NCBI GenBank assembly: GCA_016169945.1
Contig: JADLSH010000382.1
Location: forward strand, 434,001 to 498,000
DNA: 64,000 bases
Direction of reading: 5' to 3'
Origin: Trachythela sp. YZ-2020
Taxonomy: Eukaryota; Cnidaria; Anthozoa; Malacalcyonacea; Clavulariidae
The notes under the pieces are model-generated. The model did not search any database. It saw only the letters and a program-made list of their open reading frames with translations, and had not been told where the DNA came from. Of this stretch, positions 10,478 to 23,025 are shown piece by piece (the stretch's first letter is position 1; each line of letters begins with the position of its first letter). A program made the translations under genes and the position numbers.

Positions 10478-11293
10478 CAGTCCTTGAAACTCAGGTCGGC
10501 ATTCGGCAATGCCGACCTAAATGCCGACCTGCAAAGCGATATGTGTAGATTTAGGTCGGCAAAATTTTGCCGACCTACTTTCAAATACGTCTCGGCATCT
10601 TTCACATACGCATTTTCAACGATGATGTTTTAATTATCAGGTTTTGATCATTAGCTTGCGTATTAAATCAAAATACGCTTTGCGACTTGCGAGTATCAAA
10701 TTTAATTATACACCATTGATTGACATGTTTACGCACAAGCAAATACATATTTTCGTGCAGGGGTTTTCCCCGTTTTTCAGCGCAACTGTTTTTGCGTATT
10801 TTTAGTCTACAGGTTTAAAATAAGCATTGTTAGGGAAAAAATGCTTAATTGTAGTGTCTAGTGAGTATCTTGTTACTGCAAGTGTTTGAGTAGCGTGCAA
10901 GATTTTCCAGACATTGGCCATTGACACTTGAAGTATCATGTAAAAGTACTGTAATCTTAACATGTAATGACTAAATATACAACAACAAGACCTTAGCTAG
11001 CATGACTCCCGTGAATAAGCAAATATTTTAGCGCTCACGATCTTGTCATTGGCTGTCAATGGAATTTGCTTGCTCATGGTCATGCTATATGTACATGCAC
11101 TGTTCGATTGGAGTTCATACATTTTGTTAGTTTTTGTTTGCTATTGGCATTGATTGAAATTAATTGCGGTTTATAAATACGCGTATTTGCAGCAAGCAAA
11201 TTATATTTTCGTTTGGATTATTCTCTATTTGTTTTCGGAAAATATTTGCCGACCTAGATTTAGAATTATCGCTTTCGGGAGTTTCAAGGACTG
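10478..11293. mobile_element. 816-bp non-autonomous DNA element, TSD AATGGG
   Basis: Inverted termini CAGTCCTTGAAACTC and GAGTTTCAAGGACTG are flanked by AATGGG (10472-10477, 11294-11299). The opposite arm of the host hairpin (about 9670-9690) has the uninterrupted site. The left subterminal region repeats AGGTCGGCA / TGCCGACCT four or five times within about 80 bp, and one copy lies near the right end. Such clusters are often transposase binding sites. No coding region. A 6-bp duplication with CAG ends does not let me name a superfamily. Confidence 0.85.
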
Positions 11294-11536
11294 AATGGGT
11301 AAAGAACAACAACACAATCGTCAATCAGTAAGTTAGGTTAAGATATGTGGTATAGAGTATAAAAAGCGAGTGTATGGACAACTACACTAGCGTACCGGCG
11401 ATTTGAAGAGAGAGCTAATGGAAGGTTGAACATTTAAAGCTTTTATTATAAATTATTTAATAACAATATCGTATTTTTCATAAACTTCGAGATGGGCATG
11501 CGCAGTAGTGCGACAATATTTCTCCCGCAACCCAAA

Positions 11537-12382
11537 GGCAAAATATTTTAGTGAACCGTTTAAAATATCTTACAGAGGTGACGTAAATCAGAAACGAAAG
11601 ATTACAAATATATTTAGGGATGGAAATAAACAGTAGCTTGAACTTGAATTCCAATTTTGAGAAAAGTTTTAAACGTGCTTCCGGGAGGCTGAGGCTACTA
11701 GCTAAACTTAAAGATTGCCTTGATTTAAGATCTGCTAAAGCCATATACCAGTCCATGATTCTACCGACGCTTACCTATTGTGGTATATTACAACTAAAGC
11801 TAACCTCGACACAATTGAAGAAGCTGTCGTCATTCCATGAACGTGCGGTTAAAACAATATCACCGGACTCCAACACTCCCATTGAGCTGCCTTCTGTTAT
11901 CAACTGTAATCGTAGAAGGGCATGTACAATGGTGCGAAAGTGCTTAAATAAGGATATATGCTCGATTTTCCATAATTATTTTACTATTATAAATCATAAT
12001 ACAAAAACTAGGAATAATGAATGTCTTCTACGACTCCCAAAGATTAAAACTGAATATGCGAGGAAATCATTCTTTTTTATGGGAGCTAAAGTTTTTAACG
12101 AACTGCCAACGGAAATACGCAAAACGGAGAAGTATGAGGATTTTGAAAAACTTTTAGAAATCTATTTTTAACTATATTTTTACCTTCCTATCTTTATTTT
12201 TATTTTATATTATATTTAAATTTATTTCTTTTTCTTATTTGTTTCCCTGTAAATATAATTATATACATATTTTAGGTTGTTTGGATTTTTACCACAGGTC
12301 ACACATTGACAACAGCTAGTTTCTTGCTGAAGTGTTTATCCTGTATAATAATTCGTGTAATAAATAATAATAATAATAATAA
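11537..12382 (+). mobile_element. 5'-truncated LINE copy with (AAT)n tail
   Basis: The opposite arm reads continuously from CAACCCAAAG to TCCGCAG, whereas here about 845 bp intervene. They end in (AAT)n at about 12358-12382, and only a short AAAG is shared by both flanks. The 3' end in a simple repeat and the 5' truncation are typical of L2/CR1-like LINEs. The coding remnant is 11620-12171. Confidence 0.8.
11620..12171 (+). pseudogene. LINE RT C-terminal fragment
   Basis: An open frame of 183 residues, whose start is set by truncation rather than a true initiator. It contains RLRLLAKLKDCLDLRSAKAI, then YQSMILPTLTYCG and FHERAVKTI, then an ARKSFFFMGAKVFNELPTEI block, the standard C-terminal order of CR1/L2-like RT proteins. 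The polymerase domain with its YxDD box is missing, so it is non-functional. Unlike the LINE at 4728-7652 it is not frameshifted, suggesting a younger insertion. Confidence 0.85.
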
Positions 12383-12439
12383 AGTCCGCAGTCCGCAGTC
12401 GGCAGTCCGCAGTCCGCGTTTTCCACCAAACCGCGGAGC

Positions 12440-13105
12440 AGCGGTGAATTAATATTCATACATTTTAGGCGGTAAAATGTTTGGGGGGCAAATTAACATT
12501 TCGTGACGTTCATACATTTTTTTGGCAGTAAATTAGTATTCACGTTAAATTAATCTCTAAAACCGTGCAAATTAATTTCCCCACCATCTTATTAGAACTA
12601 CATCTTCACCTTGGAACTAATTTTTATACTTTGAACTTTATATACTTGGAATTTATCGTTGTAGTCATACTTGGAAATGGAATCCCATCAGGAAATCTCT
12701 GGTAAGTCTCTTTGATTTGTTCGTTATTTAAGCTTATTGTAGTTTGTATGTGTTTGTGAAATAGTTCGGTTAGAAACATACCAGGTCTCTATTTTATGTC
12801 ACAAAATCAGTGTTATGTTGTACCGACATGTAGGTACAACGAGGCGATTATAGTTGCGTAGTGTTCTGTTCGTGGTAAAGCAAGTTTAAGATCATTGATG
12901 GGACAAATGTTGCGTGCATATTGCGAAATGTAACCTGAAACTTGACATAAACCATACGGCAGTAATTTGCATTGAACACATTGCGTGGGTATGTCGCACC
13001 ATGGGGTCTTAATCTTTTAATTTAATTCTCAACTATTTTGATTTTGTTGTCCATGTAATGCTTTTATTAAAAATAAGTCCTTGTTTAATCAAGGCGAAAT
13101 GAATT
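12440..13105. repeat. second hairpin, left arm
   Basis: Reverse complement of about 14360-14935, with small differences throughout. Shared landmarks include TTCATACATTTTAGGCGGTAA, GGAATCCCATCAGGAAA and TGCGTGGGTATGTCGCACC. The junction with the first hairpin, near 12420-12440, joins the inverted copies of the two outer arms directly. Confidence 0.8.
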
Positions 13106-13525
13106 CAAAAGAAGGGAAAAATGAGTTTAGGCGAAAAGTACTGATTTTTAGAGCCAAAATATTGTTTCCAAGGCTACCGCTTTGGTTGACCGCATGCATA
13201 AATTAACACACGGATAAGATATAGAATAAAGTATTGATTCCTAAGCTTTGCAAGCACGCCACTTAAGCAAATATTATTCTAATCCTTACATTGTATCAAG
13301 CTGTGGCATTAGAGTTCGCTATTGTGTAGGTCAAGGGTCATTAACTCTTGAGCCGTATGTATACGCTTTAATGAGATTCATCGCATTTATCTGACATTGC
13401 ACTATGTTATTGTAGAGAAAATCACCAGTTGTACAGATTTAATCAAAATTTATTAAACATTTTATCACCCATACAATGCAGTTGTTCTTAATGTATTAAA
13501 GTTCATTGTGGGAACAGACAAGAGT

Positions 13526-14113
13526 TTAATCATTATCACTTCCAGTATTGTCTTCAGTAAAACTGTTGTCTTTTAAAAGTCTTTTTATAAGAAATTTTCT
13601 CTGATCAACAGCCGCTTCTAATGCTTCTTCTGGGTCAAAACCATCGTCTGCCTTAAACGCGTCCTTTGTTTGCATTCTTTTTCTATGTACTTGGTCTTTC
13701 TTTAGCTGTTTCATCCAAAAGAGACGTTCCATATAAATATTTTCTAATTCACTTTGGAGTTTAGGTAGAATAGTTGAGTTTGCTTTATCACTAGCAGATT
13801 GATTATCAAGACCAGTGTCTATCAATTTATTCTTCGTCTCCTCAAAAGCAACGTAATTTCTTTGTTTTGCTTCCTCTGTCAATGGCGCCCAAGGATCTAT
13901 TTCGTCTTCTTCAGACTCGTCAACTGCCACCATTGAGCTGTCAGAGTCATAATTTGAAGTTGTTGAAACATTGTCTTCAGATTCTATTATCTGACTTTCC
14001 GAATCTGACTCTGACATGCTTCTCTCCTGATCCCGTAGTGCACAATATTCCTTTTCGTCTCTACGTAGATTAAATCCTCTACTGAACGATTTTCCGCAAA
14101 ACTTACAGCTCAT
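13526..14113 (-). CDS. acidic protein with N-terminal zinc-finger-like motif
   Basis: An intact 195-residue frame in the loop of the second hairpin. Residues 1-24 read CKFCGKSFSRGFNLRRDEKEYC, a C2HC-like finger pattern in which the usual histidine before the last cysteine is aspartate. Residues 33-75 are Ser/Asp/Glu-rich (SESDSESQ, DESEEDEIDPW). A charged, probably helical stretch with LKKDQVHRKRMQ follows, and the end is acidic again. The family is not recognised. Similar fingers with acidic linkers occur in transposon accessory proteins. Its position in the loop suggests it is the element's own gene, possibly a DNA-binding protein. It is not a transposase by any visible motif. The stop is at 13526-13528. 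Confidence 0.6.
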   Translation of the reverse strand: MSCKFCGKSFSRGFNLRRDEKEYCALRDQERSMSESDSESQIIESEDNVSTTSNYDSDSSMVAVDESEEDEIDPWAPLTEEAKQRNYVAFEETKNKLIDTGLDNQSASDKANSTILPKLQSELENIYMERLFWMKQLKKDQVHRKRMQTKDAFKADDGFDPEEALEAAVDQRKFLIKRLLKDNSFTEDNTGSDND

Positions 14114-14359
14114 TTCTCGATCTGATTATGAACAAATGGTTTGTCATCGGACAGCGCAGTCCATTTATGCTCATATGCTCAGAGCACACGGTCATATGCT
14201 CATAAGATATAATCACTGCAGACTGGTCCTTTCCAGACTTTCATGTAATAGTATGGTTTACCACGTAACGGAATCAGGCAACGTGGCCGGCAGGGTGGCA
14301 GGCGATACTTCATACATTCAAACCATGAATGTGTATGCAGTGATTATGTCTTATGAGCA

Positions 14360-14935
14360 CATAGAATTCATTTCGCCTTGATTAAGCAATGACTTATTTT
14401 TAATAAAAGCATTACATGGACAACAAAATCAAAATACTTGAGAAGTGAATTAAAAGATTAAGAGTCCACGGTGCGACATACCCACGCAATGTGTTCAATG
14501 CAAATTACTGCCGTATGGTTTATGTCAAGTTTCAGGTTACATTTCGCAATATGCACGAAACATTTGTCCCATCAATGATCTTAAACATGCTTTAACACGA
14601 ACAGAACACTACGCAACTATAATCACCTCGTCGTACCTACATGTCGGTATAACATAACACTGATTTTGTGACATAAAATAGAGACAGGTCTCTATTCTGT
14701 ATGTTTCAAACCGAACTATTTCACAAGCACATACAAACTACAATAAACTTAAATAACGAACAAATCAAAGAGACTTACAAGAGATTTTCCTGATGGGATT
14801 CCATTTCCAAGTATGACTACAATGAATACTAATTTACCGCCAAAAAAAATTGTATGACCGTCACGAAATGTTAATTAGCCCGCCAAAAATTTTACCGCCT
14901 AAAATGTATGAATATTAATTTATCGCTGCTCCGCC
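14360..14935. repeat. second hairpin, right arm
   Basis: Inverted partner of 12440-13105. It continues outward into the terminal repeat with CTGCTCCGCCACTGCTCCGCC, a short Gly/Ser-codon-like tandem motif, and ends at 15003. Confidence 0.8.
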
Positions 14936-15008
14936 ACTGCTCCGCCACTAAAATCACTGCTCCACCACCAAAAAGAGGATCGAACGGCCTCTTATATACT
15001 ACTACGGG

Positions 15009-15839
15009 CAAAGGGGCCTAAATCAGTGTACCTAAGCAAAGAACAATTGGGTATAGATAATATTGTTCGCATGAACACGAAAAATCGTACCTAAATATCG
15101 TTAAAATCGTATAAATATAGCATATTTCTTTCTTGTACTTTGATGTTGTTTACCTCGGAAGCGTCAGGACTTTTCAACGATCGCTCATTTGGCTGACCAA
15201 TTTAGGAACCAATGCCGAGGGTAAAGAAGCCTGTCTCATAGCAACAGAATTGTCGGTAATCGTTTGAAGTTAAACTACCGCGATCTCGCGGGAAGAAGCT
15301 TAGAAATTTCATATTTGTCACTCAAAATTTAAGATTTCGACTTGGTAACACCTCAAACCTTATTCCATGCATCTACCTGAGAATGAATATGGTTGTTACC
15401 AGCTTCTAACATAAAATTGCCATCGAAATATTTTAGGAGCATATTTTGAACTCTTGGCCGGCCGACTATACTGAGTCTTTTTTAATGTTTTTGTCAATTT
15501 GTCAAATTACAATTTATGTTGTTGCTCTGCTACGGTATTTCAGGGAGTATCGTGGGGGTGTCAGTTGTAAACAAAGACAAATAAAATACCGCTTCCGGTC
15601 TAAAAAATTATTTCGATTTCAAAATGAATAAGATAAAGTGGAAATTGAACTTCGTGTCGTGCAATTTTGGTCTGAAATTAAACTTGTGATTAGAAATCGT
15701 ACTCCCGCTTTGTGATCGTGCCATTTTGTAATCACACGTTTAATTTCAGACCAAATTGCACAACACTCAGTTCAATTACCATTATTTATCATTTATTGAG
15801 TAGCTTAATAATTCTTCTATCATTATGCAGCGACTTAAA
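15009..15839. other. non-coding stretch with a hairpin
   Basis: No gene recognised. At about 15659-15762 an inverted pair (GTGCAATTTTGGTCTGAAAT and its complement) encloses about 40 bp, a MITE-like hairpin. Confidence 0.5.
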
Positions 15840-17049
15840 ACTTCATGGAGCGTCTTGACAGTTTTATTTTACCCGACAGCAAAAAAAAATCAATAACGAC
15901 GCAATTTCCCTGTTTGGTACATTTCCAAAAAGAATAAGATAAAAAGGGAAGGTTTCCCAAGAATGGTTTGAGTATATGACGGATTAGAAAAAGATCTTTC
16001 TAGATCTACTCAGCTACTCGGCTAGTAAAATGGCTGTCTGCAGGAATTTGAGTCTGCAATACCATGGTGTTGCATTAATCGCTTAATATCCTCAAACAGT
16101 ATTATATTTAAATGATTGGAAGACAAGATTTTCATACATTAATGTATTTTGACGAGTACATTTTGCCCGTTCTTAATACTTGCTATTTTGTACACTTATA
16201 CACAACTCTACAAGCAATACGAGCAACAAAATTGCCGCAACTTGCAGCAAGAACTGATTTTAGTGCATGTTAACAAGAAAAATAATGTTAAGACTTAACA
16301 AAACAATAGACAAAAGAGATTTGAAGAGATTCAATAACCAAACAATAAACAAAAGAAATTTGAAGTGATTCAAATAAGACGACTCAAAATCAATACGCTT
16401 TTTTCTAGTTTAGCTACAGACTTTTTTCATATAAAGTTCAACAAGAAAATTAAAGAATTTCAAATGGGCCATGTAAAATTCCATAATTAGAAGGCATTTA
16501 CTCTAAAAATTGATACATATTGTCTTTGCGGTACTTACAATAATAACACAAAAGGTATCTTGCTCGAAAAAGGGAAGAACAGGCTTTAAAACAAGACCTA
16601 ACTTGTTTCATAATATTTATAGTTTTACACACCATTCAGAATCTACGTATTTACACCGTTTCCGTACCTGCCAATAATAGCTAAAGGTTTTATAATCTTC
16701 TTTTCATGTCGGAGATCACTATATTCTATAAGTATCAATTTAATGCAAAATTCAATCTTCAAAGTTTCGAAATGTTCATCAGAATAAAATGCATAAATTT
16801 TGCCTTTGGTTGTATTATCATATCATACACCTTATAATCGGATCGTTAAAATGATTTTCTTCCACTTAAAACTTGAGGTCAGTGATGATGATGATCACCT
16901 ATTCAATACGATAGCCACAAATGCGATCAGCTATATGCTTTCCTTTACGCCGAATTGAAGCAATTCGGAAACAAATTCTTTATGATTAATTTCTTCAACA
17001 AACCTCGTTGGCTTTTTTTATAAAAACTATCTTGCACGCGTACACTCAA

Positions 17050-20000
17050 TTTATGAACACATGTAACCATCGGCAAACTTATTAATGTCTACTTGGTAGC
17101 TAGTTGTTTGTTATGATACAGTGACGATAACGATTACAAGTAGGAGGAGTTCATCGATATAATTATCAGTAATTGCCAAATCAACTAATTAATTAAGCCA
17201 ATTTCCAAAAATATTCTTTTAACTACATAATTAACATGAAAATTCCTGAAATATATAATATGGGTATGTTATTCTGCATTCTATATAGCTCCAACTTAGT
17301 GTAAAATCCAAACTCCTCGTGCTACGGTTTTCGAGGTCTTTGTTGGCTTTGCTTAATACCTTGCACCGTGCGCGCTTCCACTCCTAGTTTTATGTACAAA
17401 TGGAGCCCATATAGCCAATGCTAAACTTATTGTCTCGTTTTGTCTCGTACCTACTTATCTAATTATGACACAAATCAATTAAAACAAATCGATTTAAAGA
17501 AAGAGAAATAGATCAACATAATTTGCAATCCGGCAATTTTAACTATAGAATGTCAGTATCTACAATTACCGTTTAAGTACCTGTCAAAAATAACTAACTG
17601 TTTATCAATCCAATAATGTATATAGGTATATTTTAGGATAAATATTCAGCTTACGTACCACAAAGAGTAGTGATCAGATGAATTTGTGTTACACTATCCA
17701 AAATGTAATAATGTACAATATGTCAATGTTACGAATGAGTTCAAATCATCAATAAATCCTGTGCACTCGTCCGTTGAAATAGTGCATGTTAAAGTAAACC
17801 TAATACAAAATAACTCACAGCTTGCAGTCCTACTTATCTGCAAACGACAAAATTACGTTAATAAAATTTCTATACTATTTTTAGTTTAGTGTATATTGTA
17901 GGATTTATAAAACGCGAAGTCTTCAGTCCGGACTCGGAACGGATATTCGCACTTGCAACGATTGACTATTCTCAGGACATCAGTGTGGTAGCTTCACTCA
18001 CAGAACGATGAAATCGTCGACATTTTTACACGCCGTCGACGCCGGTATTCTATTGGATAACGCCAACTTCGTTACAATACTCGTTCACCGTTCAATTTTG
18101 AAACTTTTTACCAAAATATATTTGCATGCCTGCAAATGTTCCTTTGTTCTCATGCTACGGTTTTGGTTAACTATTATAACGATTTGAAAACATGATTTTC
18201 ATACATTCAACTATTTCCACAATTGTCTTTCTTTGTTCTGCTTAACACCTTGTATCCTGCATGCGTACAATCTCCCATGTCGGTACAGATGAACACATGT
18301 AGCTATCGAAAAACATTTTAATGTATACTTGGTTGTTAGTTGTTTAGTATGACACAGTGTCGATATCGATTAAAAGTAAGAGAAGTTGATCGACATAAAT
18401 TACCTACACTTGCCGTTTCAAGAATTGCCAAATTTCAAAAATATAATTTAACTATACACAATTATGATGAAAATTCGGTATGTTATCCCGCATTCTATAT
18501 ATCATCAACTTAGTGTAAAATCCAAACTCCTCGTTCTACAGTTTTCGTTAACTAACAAAACGATTGGTAAATAATTATGTCTTTGGTGGCTTTGTTTAAC
18601 CTTGCACCGTGCACGCGTAAACTCCCTCAATGTACAGATGGAGCCCATATAGCCATTGCTAAACTTAGTGTCTCCTTTTGTCTCGTAGCTAATTATCTAT
18701 TTATGACACAAAACAATGAAAAAAATCGATTTAAAAGAAAGTGAAATAGATCGACTTAATTTTCAATCGGAAAATTTGAACTATAGAATGTCTGCATCTA
18801 CACTTACCGTTTCAGTATCTGTCAAAAATAGCTAACCGTTTATCAATCCTGTACAGTATTAATAGCAGTTTATTTTAAGATAAATATTCAGCTTACGTAC
18901 CACGAACAGTAGTGATCAGATGAAATAATGTACAATATGTCAATGTTACGATTGAGTTCAAATCATCAATATATCCTGTGCACTCGTCCGTTGAAATAGT
19001 GGATGTTAAAGTAAACCTAATACAAAAGAATTAACAGCTTACTGTGGTAGTTACCTGCAAATTCCCAGCAAAAGACTTAACTACATTACATTGTAAAATA
19101 TATGCTATTTTTAGTTTGGTGTATATTGTAGGATTTATGACAAGCGAAGTCATCAGCCCGATCTCGCAATAGATATTCGCACTTGCAACAATTGACGATT
19201 CTAAGGACATCAGTGTGGTAGCTTCACTTACAGAACGATTAAATGGACTCATTTTTACACGCCGTCGACGCCGGTTTTCTATTGGATAACGCCAACTTCG
19301 TTGCAATACTCGTTCACCGTTCAATTTTGAAACTTTTTACCAAAATATATTTGCATGCCTGCAAATGTTCCTTTGTTCTCATGCTACGGTTTTGGTAAAC
19401 TATTATAGCGATTTGAAAACATGATTTTCATACATTCAACTATTTCCACAGTATAGTCTTTGTTTGTTCTGCTCAACACCTTGTATCCAGCATGCCTATA
19501 CAAACTCCTATATGTCGGTACAGATGAACACATGTAGCTATCGACAAACGTATTAATGTATACGTGGTTGCTAGTTGTTTAGTACAGTGTCGATATCGAT
19601 TAAAAGTAAGAGAAGTTGATCGATATAAATTACCTACATTTGCCGTTTCAAGAATTGAAAAATCAACTAAACGTTTATCAAGTAAGACAATTTTCAAAAA
19701 TATTATTTTTCTACATAATTATCATGAAAACTCCAGACATATATAATAAGGGAATGTTATCCTGCATCCTATATATCATCAACTTAGTGTAAAATCCAAA
19801 CTCCTCGTTCTACAGTTTTCGGTAACTAATAAAACGATTAGAAATTAATCATGTCTTTGGTGGCTTTGTTTCATTCCTTCCACCGTGCAAGTTTACAGTC
19901 CTTCTATGTACAGACGGAGCCCATATAGCCTTTGTTAAACTTAGTGTCTCTTTTGTTTCGTAACTACTTATCTATTCATGACACAAAACGATTAAACAAT

Positions 20001-21420
20001 TCGATTTAAAAGAAAGAGAAATAGATCGACTTATTTGCAATCCGGAAATTTGAACTATAGAATGCGGTCTGTATCTACACTTACCGTTTCAGTATCTGTC
20101 AAAAATAGCTAACCGTTTATCAATCCTGTACTGTATAAAAGTTTATTTTACGATAAATATTCAGCTTACGTACCACGAACAGTAGTGATCAGATGAAATA
20201 ATGTACAATATTATGTCAATGTTACGATTGAGTTCAAATCATCAATATATCCTGTGCACTATAGCTCGTCCGTTGAAATAGTGCATGTTAAAGTAAACCT
20301 AATACAAAAGAATTAACAGCTTACTGTGGTAGTTAACTGCAAATTCCCTGCAGAAGACTTAACTACATTAGATTGATTTTTAGTTTGGTGTATATAGTAG
20401 GATTTATGACAAGCGAAGTCATCAGCCCAACCTCGCAACAGATATTCACTTACAGAACGATGAAATGGACTCATTTTTACACGCCGTCGATGCCAGTTTT
20501 CTGTTGGATAACATCAACTTCGTTACAATACTCGTTCATTGTTCAATTTGAAACTTTTCACCAAAACATATTTGCATGCCTGCAAATGTTCCTTTGTTCT
20601 CATGCTACGATTTTGGTTTACGATTATAACGATTTCCACAATCATACATTCATCTATTTCCACAATTGTCTTTCTTTGTTCTGCTTAATACCTTGTATTC
20701 AGCATGCCTACAATCTCCTATGTCGGTACAGACGAACACATGTAGCTATCGACAAACGTATTAATATCTACTTGGTTGTTAGTTGTTTAGTATGATACAG
20801 TGTCGATATCGATTAAAAGTATGAGAAGTTGATCGACATAAATTACCTACACTTGCCGTTTCAAGAATTGCCAAATCAACTATTATAGAAACGTTTATTA
20901 ATTAAGCCAATTTTCAAAAATATAATTTTAACTACATAATTATCATGAAAATTCCTGAAATATATAATATGGGTATGTTATCCTGCATTCTATATAGCTT
21001 CAACTTGGTGTAAAATCCAAACTTCTCGTTCTACAGTTTTCGTTAACTAATAAAACGATTAGAAGAAAATAATTATGTATTTGGTGGCTGTGGTTAATAC
21101 CTTGCATCCTACACACCTACACCCCTTCTATATGTACGGATGTAGCCCGTATAGCCATTGCTAAACTGAGTGTATCGTTTTGTCTCGTAGCTACTTATCT
21201 ATAAGTATGACACAACACGATTAAAACAAATCGATTTAAAAGAAAGAGAAGTAGGTTGGCATAATTTGCAATCCGAAAATTTTAACTATAGAATGTCAGT
21301 ATCTAACTTAACGTTTTAGTACCTGTCAAAAATATTGGACAAATTATATTCAGCTTACGTACCCCAAACACTAGTGATCGGATGAAATTGGGTTATATGG
21401 CAATTTTATAAATGAGTTCA
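17050..21420. repeat. ~1.24-kb tandem repeat, about 3.5-4 units
   Basis: The anchor CAACTTAGTGTAAAATCCAA occurs at 17292, 18505, 19780 and (as CAACTTGGTGTAAAATCC) 21001, spacings of 1213, 1275 and 1221 bp. A second anchor (AACACATGTAGCTATCGA...) occurs near 17054, 18292, 19528 and 20737. Each unit also repeats the ACTTACCGTTTCAGTA block and TTTTTACACGCCGTCGA. The first and last units diverge most. Short frames in the units are not conserved between copies, so I see no coding role. Confidence 0.85.
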
Positions 21421-21741
21421 AATCATCAATATATATCGATATTAGTTGCTCAGCCTCTGCGAGCGGACAACTTATTGGGGGCGTAATCTAAGTCAGTGTG
21501 GGGGGCATGCTCCCGCAGGATAATTTTGGATTTTTGAAGCCTTCCTGAAAAGATTTTTAATAAAAAATTGAACGCTTTACACCTAAGAATTCAACATTTT
21601 TAACGCATTTTTTAACTTTTTACAACCTCATCTCCAAGTTTTGAATTAATATTTATCCGTGTAGAATTACAAGCGTCAGTGAATTGGTTTTGTTCCTTTT
21701 GATATAATTATAAACAATGTGAAAGTAATGACAAACTATTA

Positions 21742-21999
21742 GTGGACAACGTAATGATGATAATCATATGTGACCACCAAAACGTGGTAACAATGAATGG
21801 GAAAAAACCTATATATGTGTCATTTCTGAGTACGATTTCCTATTTTCGTTTTTGCATTTACATTAAATGGTCAATGCGGTGTAAACAAATTAATGTTCGT
21901 AATTATTTTACTCTTATTTCTCTTCCTTATAGTAAAAAGTGTGAAAACGAGCGGTGTAAATGTTACAAGTTATCTGACTCGTTAGATTTTCAGTTATAG
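21742..21999 (+). pseudogene. remnant of a Cys-rich two-exon ORF inside R
   Basis: The block GGTCAATGCGGT|GTAAAC...CTTATAG followed by codons for KKCENERCKCYKLSDSLDF also occurs in R copy 3 near 63097-63190, with the same donor-like and acceptor-like ends. This suggests an old exon end, a short intron (about 55 bp) and a second exon rich in Cys. In copy 3 the upstream exon is an open acidic frame (62807-63115). The frame here does not join correctly, so it is a remnant at best. No family assigned. Confidence 0.35.
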
Positions 22000-22191
22000 T
22001 TTTATATGTTAGTCCGTCTAATCTGGCCAAACATACAAACATATTTAAACATGCTAAACTGCTAAAGCCACTGGCCTATTTGCAACAAAGCATAAGATAT
22101 ATTACCCGTTAAACATGAATAAATTTTGCCATTAATTTCGCTAATATAGTGATTATGTTTGATATATGTTCTGTATTTTAGTATAGTACTA

Positions 22192-23025
22192 GAAAGACAC
22201 TCATGCAGAATTCCCTCGCCTATTCGAACTCACGAATTATACTTCCCAAAATTTATTGTAACATGAAGTGTTCGGTCAATCATTGTAACCATAGCAACAC
22301 ACAATTTTTTTACTTTTGGTACAAAATGATATAAAAAGAGTAATATAAATATTTGTACTTTTAACCATAAAATTATGAATTGCCCCAATATATAAAGTAG
22401 ATATGTTATTACGTACTCTTTCAGCTTTGGTTGTTGTAAAATTTAACCTTAGACATTTCACAAAAACGCCAAAAAATTTTCAGAAAACTTCAACTGTTTT
22501 TGGACAGTATATTTTTTTAAATTTATCTTTAAAATGAAGTTTTTGACATTACGTTGTTTCTTCAAATTCAAATTTAAACTTGCTAAAATACCTTTTAGGT
22601 TTAATCGATATTATAATAACCTCACAGAGTGACATACGCTTTTGCAAATTCACAAACTAAAATATGGAAAATAGACACTTACCGGTTTAAAACACTTCAA
22701 AAGTGTCCTTTTTCATCCATTCGACCCTTTCTCGATTTATCTTGTTTTGAAGATCTGTTTATCGGTATGTTTTTCCAATAGCCCGAGTATTAAAAATCGC
22801 TTTTGATGAATAACAAAATCTTTATCCGTAAATTATTTAAGAATGTTTATCCGTATGTTTCTCTCGATCTGAATTCGCGCATGCGTATAACGTACAAAAC
22901 CCTGAACCGTCCATGGCATCGCGGCGGACGACTTTGGATTCCACTGTGTTTTCACATACCCGGGTATAAATATCCGAGCGGAATTAGTACCCTCGCACGC
23001 CGCTTCGCGCCGGCTCGGGGATAAC
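22192..23025. other. extra ~0.83 kb in R copy 1
   Basis: R copy 3 passes directly from TTTTAGTATAGTA to CAATGTACAACATGTCC (near 63290-63325), while copy 1 has about 830 bp between these points. It ends in a GC-richer stretch (about 22905-23022, CGCCGCTTCGCGCCGGCTC). It is an insertion here or a deletion in copy 3. No coding features. Confidence 0.5.

Larger units (their letters stand above)
9221..15003. mobile_element. 5.8-kb double-hairpin foldback element
   Basis: Flanked by the direct repeat ACGGG (9216-9220, 15004-15008). Termini AGTAGTATATAAGAGG... and its complement extend about 75 bp inward and include CGATCCTCTTTTTGG. Inside, two further inverted-repeat pairs lie side by side: 9296-9813 with 10341-12430, and about 12440-13105 with about 14360-14935. 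The whole could fold as a three-way cruciform. Two insertions (10478-11293 and about 11537-12382) interrupt one arm. The only plausible coding region is the zinc-finger ORF in the second loop. The superfamily is not recognised; a 5-bp duplication is visible. Confidence 0.85.

Noticed and set aside
13867..14073. Plus-strand frame opposite the zinc-finger ORF
   Set aside because: Antisense shadow of 13526-14113.
20373..20795. 140-codon frame in a 1.24-kb unit
   Set aside because: Not open in the other tandem units, so not conserved coding.
17050..21420. CRISPR or rDNA-spacer array
   Set aside because: Units are 1.2 kb and diverged; no rRNA gene is visible in the window.
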